A DNA stretch of 64,000 nucleotides from assembly GCA_012932295.1 (NCBI GenBank), contig JAAONU010000008.1, positions 35,392,949 to 35,456,948 of the forward strand, given 5' to 3'. The notes under the pieces were generated by a model, which ran no database searches, was not told the DNA's origin, and saw nothing but the letters and a program-made list of their open reading frames with translations. The stretch's first letter is position 1. Every line of letters starts with the position of its first letter. This stretch comes from Cyclina sinensis (lineage: Eukaryota > Mollusca > Bivalvia > Venerida > Veneridae). A program made the translations under genes and the position numbers. Below are positions 1 through 11,272 of this stretch, one piece after another.

Positions 1-506
1 TTATACCGTATGGCCTGTACCGTACAAACGTTTACCGCATCGTACGAATTTGTAGCGCCATGCTATCTACACGTATATGATAATCACTCAGACATGATAA
101 ATCGCATTGATAAGGATTTATATAGCGCGTTTCCAGACCATGCTAATTGAAAGACCATGGTCAAATCATAGAAAACCCTTACCAACACAATTGAGGCCAA
201 CATTTTCTTTGAATCTTCCTGGATTTTTTTCAGAGTGTTCAGCGTGATTATATCTAGTTCAAGGTTGAATCTAGCTTTTAGGGTCATAAAATAATTTACT
301 AGTTCAATATAGAGAAAACGGTTTTGTCAAATTTTATGCCCTGATAATCTTTTAACCTTGTTTTAGACAGGTGAATGAATTCAGGACCATTATGGTCTTC
401 TCGTTGTGATTTTTTCAATTGTAGAAAAAAATCTTCAAGACTGCACGTACAGAGTGAGTATTGGGTAGACGAATTATTCTTACAAAGACTCAAAGTATAA
501 ACATAT
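1..506. other. no gene recognised
   Basis: AT-rich intergenic or intronic DNA. I see no conserved coding pattern, RNA gene or repeat family on either strand. It may be intron leading into the exon that follows. Confidence 0.5.
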
Positions 507-764
507 TTGCTCGAGCAAAGGGGAAAGTCAGCCACAGACATTTTTGCGCTAACATCTAATGCAACGTATGAGGAGATTTTGGACAAAGCCACTAGGTTAT
601 ATTTTCCAAAAGGAAGGTCAAAGAAAGGCCGAAAGGAAAGAATGGAACTCCCTCTTGGAACTGTAAAGAGGGGACCAATTAACCGGGATGGGTTTACTTT
701 GGAAACCTATGTTCAACAAATGCAAACACAGAAATGTAGAATCTATTTGCTGTCTAAGCCACAG
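507..764 (+). CDS. internal coding exon of an unidentified gene
   Basis: An open stretch ends at a good splice donor (CAG followed by GTGAGA at 765) in phase 0. The true 5' edge is an AG acceptor somewhere between about 501 and 537; an in-frame stop at 498 limits it, and no ATG is needed. The peptide has the feel of real protein, with the pattern ATYEEILDKATRLYFPKGRS, then KKGRKERMEL, ending in CRIYLLSKPQ. This resembles a recurrent invertebrate domain of unknown function with a FFPNGKS-type core, often found near transposon-like or immune-like genes in bivalves; that similarity is from memory. No partner exon could be joined within the window. Function unknown; coding status moderately likely. 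Confidence 0.45.
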
Positions 765-1162
765 GTGAGAATATTCACATATAATATTAAGTAGAATATC
801 ACTGTTTATCATTGTTGCTATTTTTTTTCTTAAATGGTAATGCAATATTATTGATTAAATATGAAACCAGGCTCAAGCTTAGATATTTATCATGTTTGCA
901 TTTTCTTTTTAACTGGCACTTACACTAAGTTTTATTCTTACCGGATCACAATTTTTTTTCTTGAGCCACAATGCATCTTTGGCATTACTTTATCAGCCAT
1001 GTAAGTCTGAACCTGGATTGTTCAAATCATTGCCACAAACTGGTCCTGCCCCATGGTTTAAACGTAATCAAAGAAACATTAGTCTCCTATAGTTATATAC
1101 TCATTAATGAAAAGAACATTACGAATCTTGTTCATAAAGTACGTGTAACAAAGTGAAAAATA

Positions 1163-1234
1163 TGTGCAGCCTGATTCGAACCTCAGCCTTGTACTAGCAA
1201 CAAAAGCTCTGCTGACTAATCTACTTGACTGCTT
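1163..1234 (-). repeat. tRNA-derived SINE head (relic)
   Basis: Read on the minus strand, this has a pol III A-box-like segment (complement of 1206-1225, TAGATTAGTCAGCAGAGC) and, about 30 bases further, a B-box-like GGTTCGAATC (complement of 1172-1182). The spacing is right for a tRNA-like promoter, but no acceptor stem or clean anticodon arm is visible, so it is a SINE head or decayed tRNA pseudogene, not a tRNA gene. Confidence 0.4.
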
Positions 1235-2722
1235 ACAATTATACAGTCACAATTATGCCAAAAACCTTATTTGATATTTGCTTCTTAGCTGTTTCCTGGA
1301 AGTGCTTAAAGTGCTTATTTAAAGTGTCCTCAATATAAAGGACCTGAGAAATGAAAGTACAAGCATATAATGACAATGTTCAAGAATTTAAAATCTCCTT
1401 TACACATTAAAGTTATAGTTCTTTCAAAGAGGTAGTCTTAAGAGTTCAGAGCCTTTTTTGTTGTCTAATTATTTGGATCATATGTGACCTTATCATTTTA
1501 GAGAATCATCCAGGTATGCATTCTAGTCTTTGAGATTCTTAAAATTATTCATTTATACCTGATATCTTTTTAGTATACGCTATTCAACATGTTACGGAAG
1601 ATGATTCTGACTTTTAACTTGCAATTACCAGAGCTCAACATCAGCAAGAAACCTGAAAGTATCAATTGTCGGACATGTAGCTCAGGTAGAATTATTTAAA
1701 GAATTTATCAAACATACCGCAGGGAGAATGGAATATAAAATTGGTCAACTTTATGCCACCTTGTTATAAAAGCCAAATTTGACCCAGTGAAAATATGTAC
1801 ATCTGTGATGGTCATATTAAAAGCTGTGATAGAATCAGGACTTAAAGGGTTTTTAAGTCTTCGGTCATCTAAAGGGCAAATGTGTTGTTTCAAAATTTCT
1901 AATGCAATATTATTGTATTTCAATTTGATCTGTTGTTGTTTATAAAAAAATTATGTACTCGTATAGGTTTAGTGATAGTGAACTGAAATCTTTTAAGTGT
2001 GTTATCTTTATTGAAGAGAATCTGTACAGAAGTCAGTGTACAGCACAGCCTATAACTTCGGAGATTTTCCAGAGATAAATGAAGCTGCAACACTATTGCC
2101 TAATAGTAATTGTATCTTGTCTTAACAACCAGCCCCTTTGCATTTAAATGCATGAATACAAACTGTATGTATTAAAAAATGTTTGATTAGATATCTACTT
2201 ATCCTAGCAACCGAACCCCAGATTTCACACACAAAAAAATGTAAATTAAGTAAGTACTGCAGATGGTACTAAGATCAAGATAAAGTGTTTTCTATCATTT
2301 CATTTTAGTAAATGCCATCACAAACAAGAAACACTAAACTAAATACCACAAGAAATGTAACAATATACACATTTATTCCCCCTTTTCAATTTAGAAAATT
2401 CCTTAAAATTTATTTAAATGTGAGATATTTTTGGTATAACTGAACATATTTCTTTAAATCTTGTACTACTTCTTTACATTGACTAGCTACTGTGGTAGAG
2501 CAAGTTACATAACTCTGTCATTTTTATTTCTATAACTGTTCCCCTTTTCAACTTTTGAACTTAGAACACATCTTTGACAAGTAACTGCCTCAGTTCTGTT
2601 GTTCATATACGTTTATCAATATTCTCAAGAATGTGGGGTTAAATGAATATTGACAACCATTTCATATATGAAATATATGACGTTTTATACGTTAATTTCC
2701 CCTTGCAAAACAAACATTGCAG

Positions 2723-2876
2723 TCGGAGCAAAATATCAGGCATCGGAGCCAAAAAAAGGGGGAGGGGAACCTCCAAAATTACACTACTTCGATTGCCAAC
2801 TGATTTCCCTGGACTGGGTGGTAACCTAAACGGGTACTGTTTCCAGCAGTATCGGCCTAGACTTGGGATCGGGCAG
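2723..2876 (+). CDS. possible internal exon, unidentified
   Basis: A pyrimidine-containing tract and AG acceptor at 2721-2722 precede an open stretch that ends at CAG/GTAAAA (2877). The peptide includes GIGAKKRGRG and PTDFPGLGGN. The opposite strand is open too, so strand and coding status are uncertain. No family recognised. Confidence 0.18.
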
Positions 2877-3540
2877 GTAAAATACACACACATTCTACAA
2901 ATAAGTTGTTCCATCCACACCAGGACTATACACGTATAATAAGAAATCTTAATTACCTTTTTTACCCTTACAATAAAGTATTAAAAAGATCACGAGACTT
3001 TCGCGTTTTTTCAAGAAATCGGTAAAAGGTTAACCAGAAACGGAACATTGTCCAAACTTCAACTGAATGCACTAACTGATTTTTCGCAGTTCAATCTTAA
3101 AAATATTTCAATAAATATCAGAAACGCAACTCAAGCTTACAGAGAAATAATAGAAATAATAAGAAATGTATAACGAGGATCGCTTTTTTTCTTTGTTTTA
3201 TTAACAAACTGGGTATGATCGAACATGTTTTTATGTAGAAAGTTTTAAAACTAGACATGTGTCCTTTTACAAGAAAATAAAAGAAGTTTTGACAATATTC
3301 AACTGATAATAGAATAGAAGAAAAGTGTTGCAGCCCGCATTATTTTTGTTTACCATCTACATATTTTCCGATTGATATTTCATTATGAATAAAGGATAAT
3401 TATTTATTTATTGGTCGCTTTTTAAGCGATACTTATACACGAGATGGTAGCTGCACATTGTTAGCATCGATCAGATCATTATTTTCAACTACCAGTTTAC
3501 AATCAAACGTTTATAGTACAATTAATTGAATCAGAAACTG

Positions 3541-3650
3541 AATATGAAAGTTATTGCGAAACAATGATTGGGAGACTGCCGTCTTCTAAAACAGTGTTTC
3601 CAGATTCAGAAATGCATAACGAAAGAAAGGCTATGATGTATATTGCATTG
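3541..3650 (-). pseudogene. decayed signal-peptide exon, copy 1
   Basis: On the minus strand this matches the intact exon at 47355-47210. The hydrophobic leader (YIIAFLSLCISES, against YIIAVLSVCFSES in the intact copy) and the following VLEDGSLP are kept, and many of the differences are synonymous, so the ancestral exon was coding. Here a two-base change just after the ATG throws the leader out of frame, and an in-frame TAA falls soon after SLP where the intact copy reads on to a cysteine pair. It is a relic of a secreted or membrane protein exon. Confidence 0.6.
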
Positions 3651-5069
3651 CAAGATTTTGAAAATACAATTATATCATTGTAATATGTAATTCATATCAA
3701 TTCTAAGGATGTATCACAAAATATCAGATGAATAAATAATCATCATATAACGGTGATATATACATCAGTTAATGTTTTCTTCTATCCAAAATGAAATTTG
3801 TCCTCAAAGTAACAAGTGTGAATTTCATTTCATTAACACAAATATATGAAAGATTATGTATGGAGCCCTTTAATGCAATCTTATATATTTATATTTTGTA
3901 TTTTTGTCCTTCTTCGTAAGTTTTTAATATTTTCCCGTGACAACCAAATTATTTATTCGATAAATTAAGTATTACTAAATGCTCTACAACTTGTAGACAC
4001 CGGCGGGGGTAAAGAAAAAGATTATGTATAGTCAAACATCTGACAACAGAGACGAGAAAGTGCCATGAGAAAGAACTTGACAATATAAACTTCAAAAACA
4101 CAGACTGCCTATGTAAACTTAACTGTTATATAACTTAGTATTGAATTCATTTTCGAGATTACTATGAAAGGATTTTTCACTACATCCTGCCATTGCAGTA
4201 GGACTTGAAATGTAAATTAATTCTCATTAATTCCCTCCATAGATCGGGTATTTCCCTTCTCTTATTTTGACAAGAGTATTTCTTTTATATTCTAATTGTT
4301 CTAGTGGTGGTACACCGCCTGTCGTCTTATTTTACATTTATTCCTCAGTTACTCGTTATTTGTTGTTACAGTAGTGTACTGCAATTAATGCAATCTTTGC
4401 GTAACAGTAAAACTTTTGAAACAGGGGTATCGGTATCACATATTAAGAAAAACAATTTCCAGTTTTATCGTCCCCCGATGCCTAAATGTTGGTCAGAAAA
4501 TACAATGGCAGTGAAAAATCACTACTGCAACAAGGTATTTCTCAACCAGTGTTTAATGCATATTTGATTCATAAATTAAAGAAAATAAAAAGACGTATTT
4601 ATTTCTTTGGGAGTTGATGAAAGTGTCTATGGAAATTTTGAAAAGAACGTAAAATCTCGATCATTTTCTCTTATTCCTGCCATCGTGTTCTTCTTAATAT
4701 AACTCTTAGTTCTCTGGTTCAAATCTCCAGTGGCAAATTTTTACCACTGACCGTTCCAAGGTGGTAACACCTGAAGTTCTCATTTTTTGCTAATTTCTTG
4801 TTGTTTTTTTTATTGATCAGTGTAAAAATAAAACTATGCCCTCTTTTCCTCTTCACTGTTTGACTGCATAGCAAGGCTGTAATTTCTGTCTCTGGTGTTT
4901 TCTGATATTAAAATTATAAGATAAAAAACTTATATATTGATCAATTAAAAAGACACTACCAACAGTTAAGAATTAATGTGGTATGTTGCCAAGACTTGTT
5001 GTTTTATTATTAGAGGAATCACTGTGATAATGCTTCACCATTGTGTTATCATGTTAGTGTTTATTTTAG

Positions 5070-5263
5070 CTTTTCCTCCAATTCAGCCAAATAATGGATT
5101 CCTTGAATGTTTGAACCAAACAGAATCTATTAAATGTACAATTTCTTATGATAAGGATTTCGACTTTGATATAGAACCTCTACCAATGGATTGCAGCCGA
5201 CCTGAGACTTGTGAAGGTTTCAAGGGAATTCTTTCAGAGAAATGTACAACGATGTACCACGAC
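5070..5263 (+). pseudogene. decayed sushi/CCP-type exon, copy 1
   Basis: An AG acceptor at 5068-5069 precedes a phase-1 exon whose first two thirds match the intact exon at 62954: PPIQPNNGFLEC, IKCTISYDKD and DFDIEPLPM. After PLPM the frame slips, so the conserved tryptophan and last cysteine are lost and a stop follows at 5264-5266. The cysteine of ISC has also become tyrosine (ISYD). A 44-bp segment just upstream (4968-5011) is the single-copy equivalent of the minisatellite unit that precedes the intact exon. Confidence 0.6.
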
Positions 5264-5619
5264 TAGAACGATTAAAATATAAAATAAATACTTATCAAAA
5301 TAAGAGAAGGAAAATACGCGATCGTTGGGGGAATTAATGAGAATTGCCCCAAGTGCTCTGGTCTCAGTAAGGTCATTGGGTTCCTACCTTCTTCACTCTA
5401 AAATGCTATTAGCTGTTTATGTTCATCATCTAGACAATGTTGTATGCAAAAGCACACATATAACATTATAAAACATAAAAAGCTAATCGCATTGTAGAGT
5501 GAAAAATGTAGGTAATAAATGTTTTTGTTGAAACAAACACACATTATTATTTTATAGGTAATTTAAAGAAATTACTTGGTTATGTTCTAATTTTCAGAAT
5601 AATTTTAATTTTATACTCT

Positions 5620-5925
5620 GTGGTGATATGAGTGCACGTACTTCGGTAAGTCCTTTTGTTTCAGACGACAGTCGCAGTCATGTAGATTTTTTGCAAGGTG
5701 ATTACTGTATTTATTTGCCCTCTAAACGTGTATCGCATAATAACGGTTTATTATTGTTAGATTTGTGCCAACAGGCGTCTTTATGTATGGTAATGGACAA
5801 AAGTCTAGACTGAAACATAGGTAAACACACGTTTGTCAGTCACCAGGGCTTTTCTGTTGTTGATTATGTTATGTTCACCAAATCTGTTTCAATCTGTAGA
5901 TTATGTCAATGTGTGTGACCCTTAT
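5620..5925 (+). pseudogene. non-LTR retrotransposon endonuclease relic
   Basis: The conceptual protein has the C-terminal part of an APE-type endonuclease: GLLLLDLCQQASLCMV, then after a one-base slip near 5815 GKHTFVSHQGFSVVDYVMF. The LLDLC and SVVDYV patterns are typical of non-LTR element endonucleases. The start is not visible, and the reverse transcriptase that should follow is absent: the sequence runs quickly into the extreme C-terminal segment at 6180. This is a deleted, frame-shifted copy. Confidence 0.6.
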
Positions 5926-6179
5926 AGATTTTACATTTATCTCTACCGGGGTAATATCCTGCTGTTGTTATAATTATTGTAATATATAGTATTGGTTTAA
6001 ATTTCTAAAAATTCACAGTATTATTCTTTGTGAAGTTTATGCGCAAGCTATATCAGATTGTATAAATGGTAAAAAAATGAATCACAAATATCCGACAATT
6101 GTTAGGTGATAACGGGTTTGCATGTGTTTGAAAACACACATGTTATAAATGTTTCTAGATGTATTTAAAAACAGAATTA

Positions 6180-6348
6180 CCGACTTTTTAAACAAGAGTG
6201 GTTTAGGTCTTTAGATAGTCCAGTTTAGTTCATGCACAAAGAATATGAATATGAATATTATTTAGATCATTTACCTAAGAGCTTGAGATATTACTTTGTT
6301 AGATTAAGACTCACAGGCCATCCATTAGGAATCCAAACTGGCAGATAT
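6180..6348 (+). pseudogene. non-LTR retrotransposon C-terminal tail relic
   Basis: After an in-frame stop near 6230 the frame reads YYLDHLPKSLRYYFVRLRLT and then GHPLGIQTGRY. This matches the tail of a LINE family common in bivalves (YLD...LR...FRLSSH.L.IETGRY). With the endonuclease relic upstream it marks one insertion from which the reverse transcriptase has been deleted. An AT-rich and ATTT-repeat tract follows and may be its decayed 3' end. Confidence 0.55.
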
Positions 6349-6424
6349 ATTATTATTATAATTATAATTATTATTATAAGAAAATATTTATTTATTTATT
6401 TATTCATTTATTTATTTATTTCTT
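6345..6424 (+). repeat. AT-rich and ATTT simple repeat
   Basis: A run of ATT/ATA units followed by ATTT units (about 6387-6422), directly 3' of the LINE tail. Confidence 0.8.
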
Positions 6425-6429
6425 TTCAG

Positions 6430-7127
6430 GTTTATGTGTTCCAATACTGAGTATAAAATAATTCGTACAAAAGCGGCATTCTTTTTTTATGATAAAAGAT
6501 CACGTGATAAATCTTTGATGGTTCAAATTCTTTTAATTTTTCTGGTATTCAAAGAATAAATTCATAATCCCATAGCATCTCTGCGGTCAAAGTGGGCTAT
6601 ATTCAAAAGTCGTCATTGACGAAAGAAAACATTAGATTTCTTATATCAGAAGCGTTTTGTATAAAAAGGGTAATAAACTATAAATCGCCGTAATGTCTAA
6701 TGCGGGTTTTTTTGCGTAACAAAATGTTGTGTTGTCTCATGTAAGCGATGCCCTATCAAGTCAAAATGTGTTGTTTTTTTTAATATATTGTCAAATAACT
6801 GTCTGAAATTGTCATGAAATGTGCTATGTTGTTTTGTCGAAACAGTGTCTTAAGGAGTTCGCACACTAATAAAATCGTGTAACTTCGACAAACTTCGTTA
6901 AATGTCGGTTTATTCCGGTACATATCGGAACAAACTTCGGACGATGATAATCTCTACATGGTAAGAAACATATTTCGGACATTTTGAAGGATTCTTCATA
7001 AAATCGGGCACAATAAAATTATTTTATATAACCAAGTTCTTGTCTCCCAAATAAATAATATTTAAAGTTTTTATTACTTTGATAAAAGTCCTGCCTTTCT
7101 TTATCGAGACTATAATTCCGGAAGAAA
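6430..7127. other. non-coding, upstream of Mutator-like gene
   Basis: AT-rich, with no gene or repeat recognised. It includes the region just upstream of the ATG at 7128; no clear TATA box stands out. Confidence 0.4.
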
Positions 7128-7554
7128 ATGGCTGCCATTTGCAGAGATAAGAACGGTCGATTTACAAAAAGTGAAAACTCAGGTATTAAACCCAAGTCAA
7201 AAAGTATCCGGAAAGTAAAACTAGATCACAATTATCATCTTTAGCATGTGCCTGATGCAGAGATTCGATCTGAAGTGTTTGCTGGAGGGAACACATGGAA
7301 ATCGGGACGGAGAATTGTCGAGTTTTCTGTGCTTCTATCAAATTTGAGATTTTGCAAACAATGCCGACTAGGTCAAGTACCTCTGACAATGGATAATGTA
7401 GTAGGTGAACTAAAAAAAGGTTTAAGTGGCTATTTATATGTGCAGTGCATGAATCTAGATTGTAGATTTATCAGTTGTGTACCATATGGAAAAACCCAAC
7501 GTGTGAAAGAGCGAGGTATACCATGCTTTGCTGTCAATAACAAACTTTTAACAG
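7128..7554 (+). pseudogene. Mutator-like transposase family, N-terminal exon
   Basis: An ATG at 7128 opens MAAICRDKNGRFTKSE, the basic RDKxGRFT start that I associate with a family of Mutator-like transposase proteins widespread in molluscs and cnidarians. An in-frame TAG (7245-7247) interrupts it, then the same frame continues through SGRRIVEFSVL, a four-cysteine zinc-binding-like segment (FCKQC, then YVQCMNLDC) and VNNKLLT. The exon ends at ACAG/GTTACT in phase 1. Order and motifs fit the family: conserved GRRIVEL, paired CxxC/CxxxxC and FDVNTK. The TAG makes this copy broken unless the codon is spliced out; an alternative donor at 7183 (CAG/GTATTA) exists. Function in the family is presumed DNA transposition or a domesticated derivative. 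Confidence 0.6.
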
Positions 7555-8173
7555 GTTACTGAAAAGAAATTATCAGGGTCTTTGATTTTTGCCTTTTGGG
7601 AACATTGTTACAGAATGAATTCATATTTTTGCCAGTCTCTATAGGCTGACAGATCTTACATAAGACAAAGATTATTAGCAGTCCTTCAGTTAATTTGTTG
7701 TTGTTGCTGATTTGATACATAAATGGCAGCTGTTGTAACCTGTCTTAGTAAAAGCTAACAACTGCCCTACTTCAAGGCTTGTACGAGATGTTGTCAATTT
7801 TCCCTAAAGATGACACGGTGTTGTTAGTCATTCTTGCATATCTTCCAAACCTTCTATTGGGAATAAAACTGCAAACGTTTCTATTCAAATGTGAATAATA
7901 GTATCACTGAAAGGTATTTTCTGCTAGATTTTTATCAGTATTCTGCATATCTGTTATAACTTTTATCCTGGTGAGATTAATCGAGATTTGATGTGGTGTA
8001 ATTTACTAACCATCTTGATATGGTCAGTTTTTTTTCAAATGGGATCCAGGTTAGTCTGTAAATTTGACCAGTTTACACATGTATGTAGACATTCATCTGT
8101 GTTTGCTGTAGAAGTATATTTATTTTAAGATATTTGAATCTTTTCTTGACTTGATATTTTTGTTGTATTCCAG

Positions 8174-8388
8174 AAATGATTGAAATTGTGGGTGGAGCCA
8201 ATAGAGTGAAAAATTTCCTGTCTACGCTAAACATGATGACAGTGAGAAATGCCAGCTTAAAGATGATGGAGAGGAGAGTTGGTGAAGTTGATGATAAGGG
8301 GTCAAACGAGTTATGTTCCAAGGCTGCCAAGGAAACATTTAAAAATGAAATGGAGAAAGATTTCTCACTTAATTGTCTACTGATATAA
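8174..8388 (+). pseudogene. Mutator-like transposase family, second exon
   Basis: A CAG acceptor ends at 8173, and the phase-1 start completes the codon left open at 7554. The joined reading continues as EMIEIVGGANRVKNFLSTLN, matching the conserved GxGxxxxNxxLxxLN segment of the family, then SLKMMERRVGEV and a charged helix. The open frame runs to a stop at 8386-8388 with no obvious donor before it, so the exon end is unclear. The intron between the two exons is about 620 bp. Confidence 0.6.
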
Positions 8389-11272
8389 AAACAAAATTAA
8401 TGTATTATGATAAAGATTTTCTGGGTATGTCTCCTACACTGGACAGTACAAAAATATTTCTTATGATAATCAATAATTGAAGTCATAAAATACAATGGTA
8501 TTTAGTTTCCATTAGAACTTATTATGCCACTATGCAGGGATTTCGGTAGATTTTTTTCTAGGGGTCAGTGACTCCTGACTTAAAATTTTCAGGGGTCAAA
8601 ATGAAATTCAGTGTAACTATTGCCAACAAGCAGAGTTAAACAGAATACACTATAGCATATACTTCACTTAGCAATATCAAAACTGAGTTGACTTAAACTC
8701 TTCTATATTTAAAAGTTTGTTCAGAACCTAAAGACTTAAAACATAATGTACCAGTGTGAAAATTCAACTAGGATACGTGTCAAAATAAAAAAAAAAATTC
8801 TAAATTTAACGTGAATCGCGGAAATAAAGTTGCACGTAGAAAATAAATTTCTACTGCATTCAGTGCACGTAACAACAACAACAACAACAAACAGACGAGG
8901 AAAAAAAATATTGTTTAAAAGTCAATTACACACTCGGGTACTATTTATAGACGCTCTGAATGGTTAGCGGCTGTTGTATTGGTTTTTTCAACGCTCATTT
9001 TTGAATACTGTGACACAGTCGGTAGTTTTACTGAGGGAACCCCACGCATTACTATTTACAGATGAAGTCTAGCTTCCGATATTTGCTATTTTGTTGTAAT
9101 ATTTAATAGTGTTTCAGCAGAACAGAAAACTGTATCAAACAGTAATAGAAAAAAGACATCAACATGCAGGTGAAAGAATAGTCGGCAATTAAATTTCAAT
9201 TTTAATCTAAATAATTTATATTACGATTTCGCGACTCCGCAGTTAGCAGTTTTAATTGTTCTACAGATAATCGCGGACAACTGCTGTATAAACATTAAAA
9301 ATCCTTTCAAGTCTTTCAGTCACTATTAACACGTTTAGGTGTAAATAAACAAAAAGTAATAATAGGATCAATTAGGGCCAATATAACACAAACACACACA
9401 GCTAACTGATCACTATTGCCGATGCTCCGCCCACAGAACGCTGTCATTAGTTAATAGGGAACACGTTTACCTATCGTATTGATTAGAAGCGTGCTGTCCT
9501 TCTATCGTGACACGAACTGTATTGCTGATTGACGCGTCAGCTGAAATTACCTTGCGTCGGGAAAACTGGAAGTTTCCATTCCGTTTCACTCTATTTATCT
9601 ACCGTGGGACAATTGGTTGGTAAAAATTTCGTACTCATGAATAATTCATTACCTACTTTCATTGGTTTCCGAAAGATTTCCCTTGCGCAATCTCAGCCAA
9701 TGAAAGTACTCGTTACAATTTGCCTTTCGCGCCCATGTTTAAATCTTGGGAAATTAGTCTATTTTAAGTAAATTGTCATTATTCATACTCTTCACACTGA
9801 AGAGTATGTATTTGTTTTGTGGAATCTCATTCGACGAGGAGTTACTTCTCTTTGCTTATAAATATTCATGAAAACCAATAATCTGCAGTCAATTATCCCA
9901 CGGTACATAATGAAGTTGTGCGGAATATGTACCGGGGATCACCGACGATAAATTTCGGTCATGTCAAAAGTTAATGAATGGCATTTTGCTCCCGTCAAAA
10001 CGCAGGATTCCGCGTCTATTGAAATCCCTGACTTTGGAAAATTTAATTCCTGACTTAGGAGTTTCTACATTTCCAGATTCCTCGCCACATTTAAAGTAAG
10101 GCATTTACCAGGTCTACTTGTATTTATGATAGTCAGTTTTTAGATTCTGATTCTCAGAGTGTTTTATTACTTTTCATAATGCTGGTCTTTACAAGTTATC
10201 TTAAATTATGCTTGGTATGTTAATTTCAAGTAATCAACTCCTAAAAAAATAATCACGATGCAACAGCATAGTGATACCTAATGGTGAATGTAAAAATATG
10301 GTTTACAACTGATTTTTTCTCTGTTACAGAGTATTACTAGAGAGGGAGTCTGACCCAGGAGGCGAGACAATGATCATTGGACTGAAGATGAAGAACCCAC
10401 AGTTTAGCAGCCAAGCATTTTACAAAACAAAAACAAATAAAATAAAAAAAAAAAACAAAAGAGGTTTTAAGAATTGTGTATTTGTCAGTGTTAAAAATTG
10501 TAAATACATCTAATGCATTATAATGATATAACCATCAAATAAACTCAATAAAGCTGAACATACAGCTACCAGCTGACGGTGTTTCATGAAAAGCAGTAGT
10601 TCCTTTAAATTAACCGAGTATAAATCTTAGTTGTTGCTTTTCTGTTTCCCAAAACATTCTGTTGTGCTATAAATGCAGGACTTGAAACAAATTGAGTTCC
10701 TTTGTATGTAGTATTTTCTGTCTCTTTATTCAAGCATCTTGTAAATGATACAATATAGTTTCAGTTTACATTAAAGAGACAGTTTATTTAAAGTACTATC
10801 AGAAAAAAAAGCATATTACACATTCAAAAGGGAGTGGAGTCAGAACAAAATTGTCATACCCATGTAAAAAGATGACTTGTGCCGTTGACACAGCTTGGCA
10901 GAAGAACGGTTTTGATAGCTTGACATGTACGTTTCAGTTAATGATTTATATCTTTAGTAAATCCAGCTTACCAGACTGGCAGTTTTCATGGGCATAATCA
11001 TATTACTGCCAAAACACTGACTGCATTTCATTGATTATTATGTTATATTTTGAGAACTATGCCATTTTATTTTAGGTGACATCAATCATTATAACTTGTA
11101 TCTTAATCATTTTGAGACACGCGGTGTCAGAACTAAAGCCGAACATGAAAAATCAGGCTGTTCGTAACCTGTCATGCAAATTACTAAATTCAGCATGCTT
11201 ACTGAATAAGGATTATCAATAGTGATAAATGTTCTTGTCAAAACTGTATTTGTGTAACCTTTTTAATTACAG
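8389..11272. other. intron-like interval with an unclassified repeat
   Basis: It separates the N-terminal and catalytic exons of the Mutator-like gene. The family segment expected here (a conserved SYDMGWQ-type core) was not found, so it is deleted or too diverged. A CAA repeat lies at 8873-8890 and an 11-bp hairpin at 9784-9808. Open stretches at 10330-10430 (after an ACAG acceptor) and 11077-11150 (after a TTTTAG acceptor) could be exons but match nothing I know. Confidence 0.4.
8537..10085. repeat. possible unclassified repeat insertion
   Basis: The left edge (GGGATTTC, then GACTCCTGACTTAAAATTTTC) and the right edge (GAAATCCCTGAC, then TTCCTGACTTAGGAG) share inverted pieces, as if this were one inserted element of about 1.5 kb. 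The match is imperfect and no target duplication was seen. Confidence 0.25.

Larger units (their letters stand above)
765..3329. other. non-coding stretch, mostly featureless
   Basis: AT-rich DNA holding one tRNA-like SINE head (1163-1234) and one weak exon candidate (2723-2876). Otherwise I see no gene, RNA or repeat family that I can name. Confidence 0.45.
3330..5266. other. duplicated gene block, copy 1, left part
   Basis: This stretch aligns by eye with 46970-47890 (its first part) and with 61260-63190 (its second part). Shared landmarks include the segment around 3345-3375 versus 47017-47048, the decayed signal-peptide exon (3541-3650 versus 47210-47355), the segment 3835-3960 versus 61275-61440, and the sushi-type exon (5070 onward versus 62954 onward). 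It holds divergent pieces of two genes, the minus-strand exon and the plus-strand sushi exon, about 1.4 kb apart. This copy carries indels and stops that the other lacks. Confidence 0.7.

Noticed and set aside
4705..4740. TGGTTCAAATCTCCAG, B-box-like
   Set aside because: Surrounding sequence does not form a tRNA or give an A-box; too weak to call even as a SINE.
7186..7389. Minus-strand open stretch opposite the Mutator-like exon
   Set aside because: It is the shadow of the plus-strand coding exon, which has family motifs and matching splice phase.
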